From NCBI GenBank assembly GCA_002359315.1, contig DEMS01000002.1, forward strand, positions 117,089 to 181,088: a stretch of 64,000 nucleotides of DNA, given 5' to 3'. Below the pieces are notes generated by a model, which had not been told where the DNA came from, ran no database searches, and worked only from the letters and a program-made list of their open reading frames with translations. A program made the position numbers and the translations under genes. Shown here one piece after another: positions 34,382 through 43,072 of the stretch. Origin of the DNA: Bacteroidetes bacterium UBA2664. Its GTDB lineage: Bacteria; Bacteroidota; Rhodothermia; Balneolales; Balneolaceae. Positions within the stretch are counted from its first letter, which is position 1; every line of letters begins with the position of its first letter.

Positions 34382-35860
34382 TCATACAATTCGATTCTTA
34401 TCGCTGTAATCCGGAATCTCTCCACGATATCTGAATATTCGCTGAATCCATTTTACTACGGATTCAGACTGATTTTTGATATACCATTGATCCGCTGCCC
34501 TTCTGGCACCCAGGCCATAACTTGGGTAGGGATGTATGGTATCTGCAAAATTGCGAAGTGTCACGCCATTTTTCATCGCCAGGGCATACTGTGAAATCAT
34601 TTCACCTGCATGTGCACCTACTACAGAGGCGCCCAAAATTTTACCGTTCCATTTTTTTGCGAAAACTTTGATCAATCCGGCCGTTTGTCCGTCGGTTATC
34701 GCCCTGTCAATTTTACTGAAAGGAAACCGGTAGGTCTCAAACGAAACACCTTCCTCCTTTAACTCCTTCTCTGAAGCACCCACATGAGCCAATTCGGGAT
34801 CTGTATAAGTTGCCCACGGCACATGTTTATGATCGATCTTCATAGGCATCTTTAGTAGTGCATTTGTTGTAGCAATCTTTGCCATATGCTCGCACATATG
34901 TGTAAACTGATATCGACCGGTTACATCACCCACAGCATAAATATGACGTTTGTTGGTTCTGCATTTATCATTTACCTCAATCCCACCTTTGTTCGTATTC
35001 ACCCCTGCTGCTTTTAGATTTAGTGATGCAATATTTGCCTTTCTGCCGGTCGCCATCAAAACGGCATCACCATAAATAGAATAACTCTCATCACTTTTCT
35101 CAAAATGGACGACTATACCCTGATCTCTCTTTTCAAGTCTGTTTACTGAAGATTCCAGGTGATAGTGGATCCCCTCCTCTTTTAATTTATTAAGAAGTAT
35201 ATCGGTCAATTCCGGATCGTCGTTTGCCAATATACCCGAAGTCATATCCAGTACATGGACTTCCGTACCCAATCTATTAAAACTTTGTGCCATTTCGGTA
35301 CCAATCGGGCCTGCTCCTACTACGACCAATTTCTTCGGTAAATTTTCAATTTCAAATAGTGATTCATTGGTTAACACATCAACATCGTCCACACCCGGAA
35401 TTGGAGGTACAAATGCTTTAGCACCTGTACAAACAAAGATATATCTCCCGGTTATTTCCCGAACCAACCCTTTACTGTCTTTAATTTTCACTGTATGGTC
35501 ATCAACAAATGAAGCCTCCCCCTCTGCTACTTCAATTCCCATTCTTTCAAATATTTCCGGTTTATCTGCATCCTCATAGACCTCTTTTCTGACTTGATCT
35601 ACGTGTTTCATTATTTTTCCGGTATCTACAGAATCCATTGATATGGATAAACCGTACTTAGATGCTTCTTTTGCGTTATGAAGTACAGAGGCCGCTTTGA
35701 TTAGTGTTTTACTTGGAACACAACCCGTCCACGTACAATCGCCACCCAGATGCTCTTTTTCGATCATGATTGTTTTTGCTCCAAAATTCGCAGCAATCCC
35801 GGCTGTTGTAAGTCCGGCCGCACCTCCGCCAATGACAATGGCATCATACATAGTCTTCAT
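34382..35860 (-). CDS. Pyridine nucleotide-disulfide oxidoreductase, mercuric-reductase-like
   Basis: A class I FAD disulfide oxidoreductase. The FAD motif is IGGGAAGLTTAGIAA, and the redox disulfide is GGDCTWTGCVPSK (Cys42, Cys47). The NAD(P) motif is VVGAGPIGTEMAQSF, the second FAD motif is IYAVGDVTG, and a dimerisation domain carries HPYPSYGLG in place of the usual catalytic HxHPT. It lacks the N-terminal HMA domain and the C-terminal vicinal Cys pair of true MerA, so mercury reduction is unlikely. The upstream small membrane protein gene overlaps it by 4 bp (ATGA), suggesting a functional pair. Confidence 0.88.
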   Translation of the reverse strand: MKTMYDAIVIGGGAAGLTTAGIAANFGAKTIMIEKEHLGGDCTWTGCVPSKTLIKAASVLHNAKEASKYGLSISMDSVDTGKIMKHVDQVRKEVYEDADKPEIFERMGIEVAEGEASFVDDHTVKIKDSKGLVREITGRYIFVCTGAKAFVPPIPGVDDVDVLTNESLFEIENLPKKLVVVGAGPIGTEMAQSFNRLGTEVHVLDMTSGILANDDPELTDILLNKLKEEGIHYHLESSVNRLEKRDQGIVVHFEKSDESYSIYGDAVLMATGRKANIASLNLKAAGVNTNKGGIEVNDKCRTNKRHIYAVGDVTGRYQFTHMCEHMAKIATTNALLKMPMKIDHKHVPWATYTDPELAHVGASEKELKEEGVSFETYRFPFSKIDRAITDGQTAGLIKVFAKKWNGKILGASVVGAHAGEMISQYALAMKNGVTLRNFADTIHPYPSYGLGARRAADQWYIKNQSESVVKWIQRIFRYRGEIPDYSDKNRIV

Positions 35861-36192
35861 TCAATCTCCTCGGTTTGTACCTGTTTTTGAACTTTATTGT
35901 ACGTTGACCAACCCCCGTAAACCAGCATAGCAATGACAACTGCATAAACCCACCATGGAACATTTTCCCCGGCTATCATCAAATAGACGTAGGCAGAAAC
36001 AAAACAGGCGGATGCAGTGAGTACCGGCAGTGTGATTGGTTTGTTCTGTTTATAATTCCTGATTATAAAACCAACGGAAATCGTAAAGAAAGGGATCGCC
36101 CCCACATAAATAGCTCCAAAAATGAATGGATTTACGCCATAATTCTCACTTAAACTCATAAACCATAAATACACAGACTCAAATATTTCCAT
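35857..36192 (-). CDS. Small membrane protein coupled to the disulfide reductase
   Basis: I do not recognise a family. It is 111 aa with three predicted helices (about 25-45, 55-72 and 80-96), a short acidic N-terminus and a Gln/Glu-rich C-terminal tail (KVQKQVQTEEIE). Its last bases overlap the reductase start in an ATGA arrangement, so expression is probably coupled. The 210-bp upstream gap to the divergent metallophosphoesterase gene shows no clear operator. Confidence 0.65.
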   Translation of the reverse strand: MEIFESVYLWFMSLSENYGVNPFIFGAIYVGAIPFFTISVGFIIRNYKQNKPITLPVLTASACFVSAYVYLMIAGENVPWWVYAVVIAMLVYGGWSTYNKVQKQVQTEEIE

Positions 36193-36402
36193 AATCTATT
36201 TCTCTAAATTAGATATAAGACATGATAACGTGAACTAAATAACGATCTATCACATAGATATCACATTTATCTCAAAAAAAACATTTCTTGCTGTCATCCA
36301 CTTTTCTCCCCGAATGGTCTGAGCAGGCAGAACTGACATTAATTATTATCAATAACTATTAATATCTTACCGTTTAATCTACAGTTTATCAATTTTACAG
36401 TT

Positions 36403-37590
36403 ATGCCCTGGTCTTTACGAATGGTGTCGTATGCCGCCATAATACTCTTATTTCTATTTATCTATTTCAGCTTCCGCTATTTTCGAAGTGTTAAATATAT
36501 TGACACAGAACATGCCGGGACTTATAAATTTTTATACGGGTTAGCTGCAGTTCTGTTCTTCGCATATCCGGCCTGGGGATTGATACAGTATGGATTCACA
36601 GGAACACATGACCGATACGGATTTCCAGATCCGATGATCTACCTTTTTTGGTATGGATTGATATTTTCCGGTGTTATGCTCAACTGGTGTATTCTGCACG
36701 ATCTTCTTCTGCCACTTCTTAAAAAGTTCACATCTTATCCAGCACAGTGGCTACAGGTTCAGTTTGCCCGTTTGTTTCTGATTGTTACAGTTGCCACACT
36801 CATTTTTACTGCCTCCAAACTCGTTTGGGATACCAACCGAATCACAACGGTTTCTTTAGAACACACTATCCAATCTATCAATCCGGATTTTACACCACTT
36901 AAAGTTATCCATATTGCTGATCTGCACGCCGACTCATATACTGATGAACAAAAAATGGCCCGTTATGTAGATCGTATCAATCAATTAGAACCGGACTTGG
37001 TACTTTTTGGAGGGGATTTAATAACATCCGGTTCCGCTCATGTTGAAGCCGGTGCAACCGCATTGGGGAATATTGAATCTACTTATGGAACATTTGCTGT
37101 ACTTGGGGATCATGATTATTGGAATAATCCGGATTCTATCACCGAGGTATTGGATAGGCATGATGTTAGGGTTTTATGGGACGAAAATTTAAGGATTGAT
37201 CATAATGGCCATTCGGTCAAAATTACCGGAATTACACAACTTTACAGTAGAAATATAGCTCCGGTTTCACTAAATACTTTGTTATCTGACAGAGATAAAA
37301 ATGCTGTAAATATATTGTTTGCACATCAATTAACAGATCGTATGATTGAACAGTCCAAAGTGTCTGGAGTTCATCTCATACTGGGCGCTCATACTCATGG
37401 AGGGCAAATAAGAATTCCGTTTTTTTTCTACAAAGCGACTGCGGCGCGAGCTGAAACCAAGTATGTGAATGGGTCTTGGATATTGGATCAAATGCTGCTC
37501 AGTATCAATAATGGACTCGGTTTTACCCTTTCACCCGTTCGATACAATGCCCCTGCTCAGGTTACAATGATCACTCTCAAACCCGGTTAG
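36403..37590 (+). CDS. Membrane-anchored metallophosphoesterase (YkuE/YaeI-like)
   Basis: The N-terminal half has four to five hydrophobic helices (to about residue 150). The C-terminal half is a calcineurin-like phosphoesterase with VIHIADLHADS (metal-binding Asp/His), LVLFGGDLI, VLGDHDYW, ILFAHQLTD and GAHTHGGQIRIP. This architecture matches proteins related to the lipid phosphodiesterases YkuE and YaeI. The substrate is likely a lipid or cell-envelope phosphodiester. At 395 aa it is complete. The cyclase gene follows after 86 bp. Confidence 0.9.
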   Translation: MPWSLRMVSYAAIILLFLFIYFSFRYFRSVKYIDTEHAGTYKFLYGLAAVLFFAYPAWGLIQYGFTGTHDRYGFPDPMIYLFWYGLIFSGVMLNWCILHDLLLPLLKKFTSYPAQWLQVQFARLFLIVTVATLIFTASKLVWDTNRITTVSLEHTIQSINPDFTPLKVIHIADLHADSYTDEQKMARYVDRINQLEPDLVLFGGDLITSGSAHVEAGATALGNIESTYGTFAVLGDHDYWNNPDSITEVLDRHDVRVLWDENLRIDHNGHSVKITGITQLYSRNIAPVSLNTLLSDRDKNAVNILFAHQLTDRMIEQSKVSGVHLILGAHTHGGQIRIPFFFYKATAARAETKYVNGSWILDQMLLSINNGLGFTLSPVRYNAPAQVTMITLKPG

Positions 37591-37676
37591 TGTTGAAAAT
37601 ATTTCCCCGCCTAATTATTCGATAATTTTAAAATTTTCATTATATAACACTGATTTATGAATCAAATTTTATACAA

Positions 37677-38474
37677 ATGAATAGATATTTAATCCTGATC
37701 TTATTTTTTTCTCTATTAACAACCATGTGTACAAAGGTTGAAACACATGTATGGGAAAATGGTCAATGGGTAGACCTGACATATGATTACTCTGAGGAAA
37801 CACTATACTGGCCGACATCCAGTACATTTAAAATGGACACCGTTTTTGTCGGGATTACGGATGGTGGTTTTTACTATGAATCTTTCGCATTCAGATCTGC
37901 CGAACATGGCGGTACTCACCTGGATGCTCCGATTCACTTTTATGAGAATCGTAAAACCGTGGAGGAGCTGGAGATCGACCAGTTAACAGGGCGAGCGGTT
38001 GTTGTAGATGTGACGAATAAAGTAGCAGAGAATCGCGATTATCAGTTTGAAGTTGAGGATCTGTTGAACTGGGAAGCTGAATATGGGCCGATTCCGAATG
38101 GGGCAATTCTGCTTTTTTATACCGGAATGGGACAGTATTGGCCTGATGCGGAGGCTTATCTGGGCACTGAACTGAAAGGCGAAGAAGGTGTGGCCAATCT
38201 CAGTTTTCCGGGCATTCACCCGGAGACCGCAACCTGGATCGTTGAAAATCGCAACATCAAGGCCGTTGGATTAGATACACCAAGTCTTGATTACGGGCAA
38301 TCCGTACTATTTGAATCTCATCAAATATTGTTCGAACAGAACATACCGGGTTTTGAAAATGTGGCGAATCTGGATCAACTGCCACCCTACGGTGCTTATA
38401 TCATTGCATTGCCCATGAAAATCAGGGATGGAAGCGGTGCACCGCTTCGAATTGTTGCACATATCAGCAATTAA
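37677..38474 (+). CDS. Cyclase-family (kynurenine formamidase-like) metal hydrolase, lipoprotein
   Basis: Carries HGGTHLDAPIHF (His77, His81, Asp83, His87), the metal-binding signature of the cyclase/kynurenine-formamidase family. It also has the LYWP opening near residue 43 and GLDTPSLDYG towards the C-terminus. The N-terminus ends in a lipobox-like TTMC (Cys18), so it is probably an extracytoplasmic lipoprotein, unlike cytosolic KynB. It may open a cyclic amide or formyl compound. No tryptophan catabolic gene is adjacent. Confidence 0.88.
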   Translation: MNRYLILILFFSLLTTMCTKVETHVWENGQWVDLTYDYSEETLYWPTSSTFKMDTVFVGITDGGFYYESFAFRSAEHGGTHLDAPIHFYENRKTVEELEIDQLTGRAVVVDVTNKVAENRDYQFEVEDLLNWEAEYGPIPNGAILLFYTGMGQYWPDAEAYLGTELKGEEGVANLSFPGIHPETATWIVENRNIKAVGLDTPSLDYGQSVLFESHQILFEQNIPGFENVANLDQLPPYGAYIIALPMKIRDGSGAPLRIVAHISN

Positions 38475-38544
38475 ATATACTGAATTGGCTTTCATTACAT
38501 CTTTACAATTTTTATCGGAATATAGTTGAACATTTTCCGTTTTA

Positions 38545-38561
38545 GTGTATATATTATACAC
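38545..38561. promoter_or_regulatory. 17-bp palindrome, candidate operator GTGTATA-TAT-TATACAC
   Basis: A perfect 7-bp inverted repeat with a 3-bp centre lies 15 bp before the ATG of the small CxxC protein. That is the right place for a repressor to block a transcription or translation start of the downstream three-gene locus. Size and symmetry suit an ArsR-, MarR- or Fur-type regulator, but the regulator is not in the window. Confidence 0.5.
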
Positions 38562-38576
38562 ATCGTTATACATATC

Positions 38577-38873
38577 ATGCTCAGATCATTATCACATATC
38601 AAATTACTTACGGTTGCAGCCATTCTAATTGGTTTTGCATTGGCAACTGTACATCATGATGATGTAACCATTCAAACCGGTGAATTAATCGTTGAAATCG
38701 GCAATCCCGATTGTTCAATGTGTGATGGAACTGTTAAAATTGATAACGATGTTTTAACCCTTTCAAGCCCCGAACTTTTTCTGATTTCAGAAGTTTCGGA
38801 CAGAATGGTAAATACACCTTATCTGCCATTCGCAAGAATTATCAAAGATAGAGCGCCTCCCTCCCGCGCTTAA
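38577..38873 (+). CDS. Small exported CxxC protein
   Basis: No family recognised. From the ATG at 38577 it is 98 aa: an N-terminal hydrophobic stretch (LLTVAAILIGFALATV), then HHDD and a single CxxC motif in NPDCSMCDGTV. A codon TTG in the same frame 51 bp upstream would pull the palindrome inside the coding region, so I reject it. His and Cys pairs hint at metal binding. It is followed after 98 bp by a His-rich lipoprotein and a TonB receptor. Coding status is plausible rather than certain. Confidence 0.5.
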   Translation: MLRSLSHIKLLTVAAILIGFALATVHHDDVTIQTGELIVEIGNPDCSMCDGTVKIDNDVLTLSSPELFLISEVSDRMVNTPYLPFARIIKDRAPPSRA

Positions 38874-38971
38874 CTTTTCGATTTACACAACATTTTTTCT
38901 ATACAATTACAATTCGTGACTCAGTTCATGTTATTGTACCTAACCCCCCATTAATATTAATTAATCTACTA

Positions 38972-39457
38972 ATGAAACTATTAAAGAATCATATCCTAAT
39001 ATCAATTATTACCATTGCTCTTTCTATTTTATTATTAGCCGGTTGCGGATCAGACAGCGATCACGACGATCACGATGAAGTCCCTGTAGGACTCGTTTTA
39101 TCTGTAAATGGAACTGAATTAGCCATGCAAGAAGAAACAACCGTAACCTATGCAAGCGGGAATCATATTGAATTAAGTCAAAACGCTACATTAGGCCCCA
39201 TTTTAGTTGAATTTATATCAGAAGATGGAGACAGATTTACACCTCATTCTGATGAAGGATTTTCTCTTCAATACAGTGCCGAAAGCAGTAATATTATTAC
39301 AATGGCATCAGTAACCGGAGCTAATGAGTGGACATTCCAGCTCATTGGGAACGAGGCCGGGGAAACAACGATCCGTTTTCAATTAATGCACAGTGGCCAT
39401 TCTGATTTCGAATCCAGGCCATTTCAGGTACGTGTAACTAGTCTTCAACCTCAATAA
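38972..39457 (+). CDS. His/Asp-rich lipoprotein preceding a TonB receptor
   Basis: The signal peptide ends LLLAGC (Cys25), followed at once by GSDSDHDDHDEVPVG, a probable metal-binding tail. The rest (about 110 aa) is beta-rich (VTYASGNHIELSQN, TIRFQLMHSGHSDF) with more His residues and no known family. The TonB receptor gene starts 23 bp downstream, so they form one unit. I infer that it captures a metal, or another ligand, at the outer membrane for the receptor. Confidence 0.75.
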   Translation: MKLLKNHILISIITIALSILLLAGCGSDSDHDDHDEVPVGLVLSVNGTELAMQEETTVTYASGNHIELSQNATLGPILVEFISEDGDRFTPHSDEGFSLQYSAESSNIITMASVTGANEWTFQLIGNEAGETTIRFQLMHSGHSDFESRPFQVRVTSLQPQ

Positions 39458-39480
39458 TCAGTTATTGATCAGAATCACTA

Positions 39481-41733
39481 ATGAAGATTTACTCTCAGAT
39501 ATCTATCATCCTTATTCTGCTTTTGAGTCCTATAAGTGTTGCGGGGTTTAATATTTCAGGTTCAGTTTCCGGTCATATCACGGATAGTGAGACCGGCGAC
39601 CCCATTCCATTTGCATATGTGCATTTGGAGGAGATTAATCGATTCACCAACACAGATAGAGAGGGATATTTCAGAATTCAGAATATCCCGGCAGGAAGTT
39701 ACTCATTAGTGATCCATCGATTAGGCTATGCCGGTAAATCAGTCACTTTTACGGTTACAGATGATACTGATAGTGAGTTAGAAATTCAGTTAAGGCCAAC
39801 GATGTTGACGGGACAAAGCATTGAAGTAGTCGCGGATGCTGAAAATCCACGCGGGGCAAATCTGGAACATGCATCCATCAAACTTACCGGTTCCTCATTG
39901 CGCAGAAATTTAGGGTCGACACTTTCAGAGACTCTCTCCTCACAACCCGGCTTTGACCAGCGTACAATGGGTGCAACTCCGGCTCGCCCGGTTATTCGAG
40001 GGCTGGGTGATGAGCGGGTACTTATTCTTCAAGACGGTGAACGCACGGGTGATTTTTCAGCATCCTCAGCCGATCATGCAGTCAGTGTAGATCCGATAAG
40101 TGCCGCTGAAATTGAAATTGCAAGAGGCCCGGCTGCACTTGCATACGGCTCCAATGCGATAGGAGGAGTCATAAATGTTGTCAGGAATCAAATCGCAACC
40201 ACAGTCCCATCCGAATTGAACGGTAGCTTAACAACACAACTAGCTTCCGTAAACAGTGGCGCTTCTTTGGCTGGAACACTTTCCATTCCAATGAACGATA
40301 AAGTATTGAATATCGATTTAAATGGAAGGCTTGGAGATGATTTCAGATCTCCATCTGAAAAAATTTCAAATTCCAATTATCTGTCATCCAACAGTTCAGC
40401 CGGGTTGAGTTTTATCAAGCCTTGGGGCTATTCCGGTTTGGCAGTTTCATCCTATTTAAGCAATTATGGGATACCTCCTGACCCGATTGGCGGACATCCT
40501 AACGGCGTGGATATTGAAATGCGGAAATTTCAAATAGAGAATAAATCTGAAATTCTTTTTGAAGATCATTTTCTCAAGTACCTTGAAGCGCAGTTTTCTT
40601 ACAGATATTACAATCATAAAGAGCTTGAAACTGCAACCATTATTGGTACTGAATTTACAAAAAACAGTGCTAATATTACCCTTAAAGGTCGTCATCAGGG
40701 AATTGGCGGCTTCGACGATGGCACGATCGGAGTTTGGGGCGAATTTCACGACACTTATATTTTTGACCGATTTAATATTGAATCAAAAGGAGTCAGTCTT
40801 TCCACTTTTACCATTCAGGAAACTGATATAGGCCCTTTACATGTTGAACTGGGTGCGCGCCTTGATTATCACACTGAAATTCCTAAAGAGGATCGGCCCA
40901 ACTCAAGAATCGGTTATATCAGGAAGCGATCGTATCTTGGCCTGGCAACATCAGGATCATTAATTTATAATTTTGGAAAGGGATTCTATGCTGGGACAAC
41001 TTTCATGCATTCATTTCGCCCACCAACAACAGATGAACTCTTTTCCCAGGGCCCTCACGTCGCTGCATACTCTTTTGAAATTGGCAATCCTGAATTAGAA
41101 GCAGAACGTGGGATTGGAAAAGAGTTATTTTTCAGATACAGAAGATCTGATGCAACTGTTGAGCTTTCCGGTTATCACAATAATTTTTCAAATTTCATCT
41201 TCCCAAGAGATACCGGTCGTCAAAATTTATTTTTTCCATCACTAAATGACTATCAATTTGAAGGAGTAAGAGCAGTCATCTACGGTTTTGAAGCACAAAC
41301 TGAGTTTAAGATGTTTTCAAGGGTTGTTGCAAATTCATCCGTCTCTTATACAATCGGCCGAAGGGATCTTACAAATGAGGAAATGTCCGTAGATGGACGT
41401 AACTCTGATCGAGGATATCTACCAATGATCCCTCCTTTTCAAGCGACTGTTGGGCTCAATTATGTTCATCGATCTTTCTCATTGGGAGGGCACATCAGAT
41501 ATGTATCAGAGCAGGATCGGGTTTCACAATTTGAAGAACCGACTGATTCTTACACATTAATTGGACTGAGATCAGAATATAGATTTAGTACAACCGGGGA
41601 TCGTTTTCATACTATCTCCCTTAACATCAGTAATCTGACAAATGTAGAGTACAGAAATCACCTATCCCGGCTAAAAGAAGTCTTTCCGGAACCCGGCCGT
41701 AATATATCACTCCTATACAGACTCTATTTCTAA
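39481..41733 (+). CDS. TonB-dependent outer-membrane receptor, ZnuD-like
   Basis: The order is: signal peptide, carboxypeptidase-like regulatory domain (GSVSGHITDSETGDPIPFAYVHLEE, about 27-110), plug domain (TLSETLSSQPGFDQRT, ARPVIRGLGDERVLILQDG, EIEIARGPAALAYGSNAIGGVINVV, about 135-235), and a 22-strand barrel ending in aromatic YRLYF. The plug segment SADHAVSVDPISAAEIEI resembles ZnuD-type zinc receptors. IPPDPIGGHPNG is a His-containing external loop candidate. It energises uptake through TonB. It is linked to the His-rich lipoprotein upstream; zinc, copper or another cation is inferred. Confidence 0.9.
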   Translation: MKIYSQISIILILLLSPISVAGFNISGSVSGHITDSETGDPIPFAYVHLEEINRFTNTDREGYFRIQNIPAGSYSLVIHRLGYAGKSVTFTVTDDTDSELEIQLRPTMLTGQSIEVVADAENPRGANLEHASIKLTGSSLRRNLGSTLSETLSSQPGFDQRTMGATPARPVIRGLGDERVLILQDGERTGDFSASSADHAVSVDPISAAEIEIARGPAALAYGSNAIGGVINVVRNQIATTVPSELNGSLTTQLASVNSGASLAGTLSIPMNDKVLNIDLNGRLGDDFRSPSEKISNSNYLSSNSSAGLSFIKPWGYSGLAVSSYLSNYGIPPDPIGGHPNGVDIEMRKFQIENKSEILFEDHFLKYLEAQFSYRYYNHKELETATIIGTEFTKNSANITLKGRHQGIGGFDDGTIGVWGEFHDTYIFDRFNIESKGVSLSTFTIQETDIGPLHVELGARLDYHTEIPKEDRPNSRIGYIRKRSYLGLATSGSLIYNFGKGFYAGTTFMHSFRPPTTDELFSQGPHVAAYSFEIGNPELEAERGIGKELFFRYRRSDATVELSGYHNNFSNFIFPRDTGRQNLFFPSLNDYQFEGVRAVIYGFEAQTEFKMFSRVVANSSVSYTIGRRDLTNEEMSVDGRNSDRGYLPMIPPFQATVGLNYVHRSFSLGGHIRYVSEQDRVSQFEEPTDSYTLIGLRSEYRFSTTGDRFHTISLNISNLTNVEYRNHLSRLKEVFPEPGRNISLLYRLYF

Positions 41734-41790
41734 TATAGCTTTCTGAAATATTTTATTATTTATTAAATGGTTTTTTAATTTTTTCAGTTC

Positions 41791-42039
41791 ATGCTCAAAG
41801 TAAAAAAAGCGGTCATTCTTGCTGCAGGAATGGGTTTGCGATTGCAGCCAATTACCAACTCATTGCCAAAATGCCTGGTAGAGATTAACGGCAAGTCACT
41901 TTTGTTTAAAACGATCAAGGCTTTGGATAATCCGCATGCTCTATCCGGTGAAAGAGAACGTGTAAAAAATGTATTCTTTTCAAATTGTGACGGCTATTCA
42001 ACAAACAGATTTATACAATTTCTGGAAGAAATTGTATAA
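41791..42039 (+). pseudogene. Truncated nucleotidyltransferase remnant
   Basis: The first 45 residues match an NTP-transferase N-terminus (KKAVILAAGMGLRLQPITNSLPKCLVEINGKSLL), the sugar-nucleotide-forming G-x-G-x-R and PK motifs. Full enzymes are about 240 aa, but this frame stops at 82 aa. Sequence after residue 48 (ALSGERERVKNVFFS) no longer looks like the family. The last 29 bp form a perfect inverted repeat that includes the stop. It is best read as a gene broken by deletion. It may have supplied an activated sugar or phospho-alcohol to the neighbouring surface-glycan genes. Confidence 0.7.
42011..42039. terminator. Perfect 12-bp inverted repeat at the end of the remnant
   Basis: TTATACAATTTC is followed after 5 nt by its exact reverse complement, GAAATTGTATAA, which contains the TAA stop of the broken nucleotidyltransferase. 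A second, shorter hairpin (AAAATC/GATTTT) lies at 42041-42056. The pair sits between convergent reading frames and could terminate transcription, or it could mark the deletion scar. Confidence 0.5.
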
Positions 42040-42054
42040 GAAAATCAGAAGATT

Positions 42055-43035
42055 TTAATCATCAGATGTAAACGGTATTGAGCCCTTCTCTTTTGCAATT
42101 TTCTTTAATTCTTCATCTTCAGACGAGTAGGATAAGAGAAGAAATATGAAAAGGTTTGTAATTTTTTTAAGTGCACTATACACAAGTAACATACCTGCAA
42201 CGGCAGCAGTCGTCATATTTAAAACCCTTGATAACTCAATTCCGGCAAGCATGAATATCAAATCTCGGCTCGGCAGAAATGGAATTCTATTCACTATAAT
42301 CATGATGGCTACAAATATAAACCATGTTGTGAGTGGAATATCAGGCATTACAATCGCCCACAATACCATCATCAATCCATTGTGAATAACGAATCTTGAG
42401 AAATACAAAGAAAAAATTATACATGCTTTTTTAAAAGGGAGATCAAATAAATATTTTCTGAATTGGATGATCAGTGCAACTAAGGCAGTGACAACAACAA
42501 CCAAAGTTATGATATAAAAGAGATCTACATTCCCTATCAACTCCTCTAATTTAATGATATCAGCAAATACCAATACGGAAACTAAAACAACAGTTACCAA
42601 ATTTGAGCTCACAGCAGATAAAATATTATTGTCCCTGATGTTTTTGAGAATCTCCTTATCCGATTCAGATAGATATTTACGCGCCCACATGAAGAGATAA
42701 AATTCACCGGAGTACCCCATAACTTCATCGTTATAGACACGCTTGGTCAGGAAAGTTTTAAAAAGTTGCCATTTTCTAACAGGCCATATTTGCCGGTAGA
42801 TTAATACTTCAACGGATGGAAGTGACAAATAGAGTATAAAGAATAGAAAATAAAATAGAGGTTGACTCGGTAAATTCCTGATAACCTCCCCTACTCCAAT
42901 ATCAATTATCTGATAGATAATAACTGCAATAATTGATGCAATTACCCCTCTTCTTACAATTTTTTTTATGAGTTGACCCCGTGGACTCCTTGAAAAGTTC
43001 TTCCAATAATTGATGACTTTTTTCCTTTTACTCAT
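42055..43035 (-). CDS. Flippase-like (UPF0104/LPG-synthase TM type) membrane protein
   Basis: An integral membrane protein of about 327 aa with eight or so helices. Resemblance to the lysylphosphatidylglycerol-synthase/flippase-like family is in helix arrangement and in VNRIPFLPSRDLIFMLAGIELSRVL near the C-terminal third. The sequence is divergent, so this is tentative. The ATG with GGAG 9 bp upstream gives MSKRKKV; a TTG 15 bp earlier is less likely. The Stealth-type transferase gene ends 23 bp upstream on the same strand, implying a shared surface-polymer role. Base composition is markedly AT-rich. Confidence 0.6.
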   Translation of the reverse strand: MSKRKKVINYWKNFSRSPRGQLIKKIVRRGVIASIIAVIIYQIIDIGVGEVIRNLPSQPLFYFLFFILYLSLPSVEVLIYRQIWPVRKWQLFKTFLTKRVYNDEVMGYSGEFYLFMWARKYLSESDKEILKNIRDNNILSAVSSNLVTVVLVSVLVFADIIKLEELIGNVDLFYIITLVVVVTALVALIIQFRKYLFDLPFKKACIIFSLYFSRFVIHNGLMMVLWAIVMPDIPLTTWFIFVAIMIIVNRIPFLPSRDLIFMLAGIELSRVLNMTTAAVAGMLLVYSALKKITNLFIFLLLSYSSEDEELKKIAKEKGSIPFTSDD

Positions 43036-43072
43036 CAAATTGAACTCCAATTTCTTTCATTGATTTTATTTT

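Noticed and set aside
34382..35860. Mercury resistance (merA).
   Set aside because: No C-terminal vicinal Cys pair, no HMA domain and no other mer genes.
38526..38576. Upstream TTG start extending the small CxxC protein by 17 residues.
   Set aside because: It would place the perfect palindrome inside the coding region, and the ATG at 38577 gives a better export signal.
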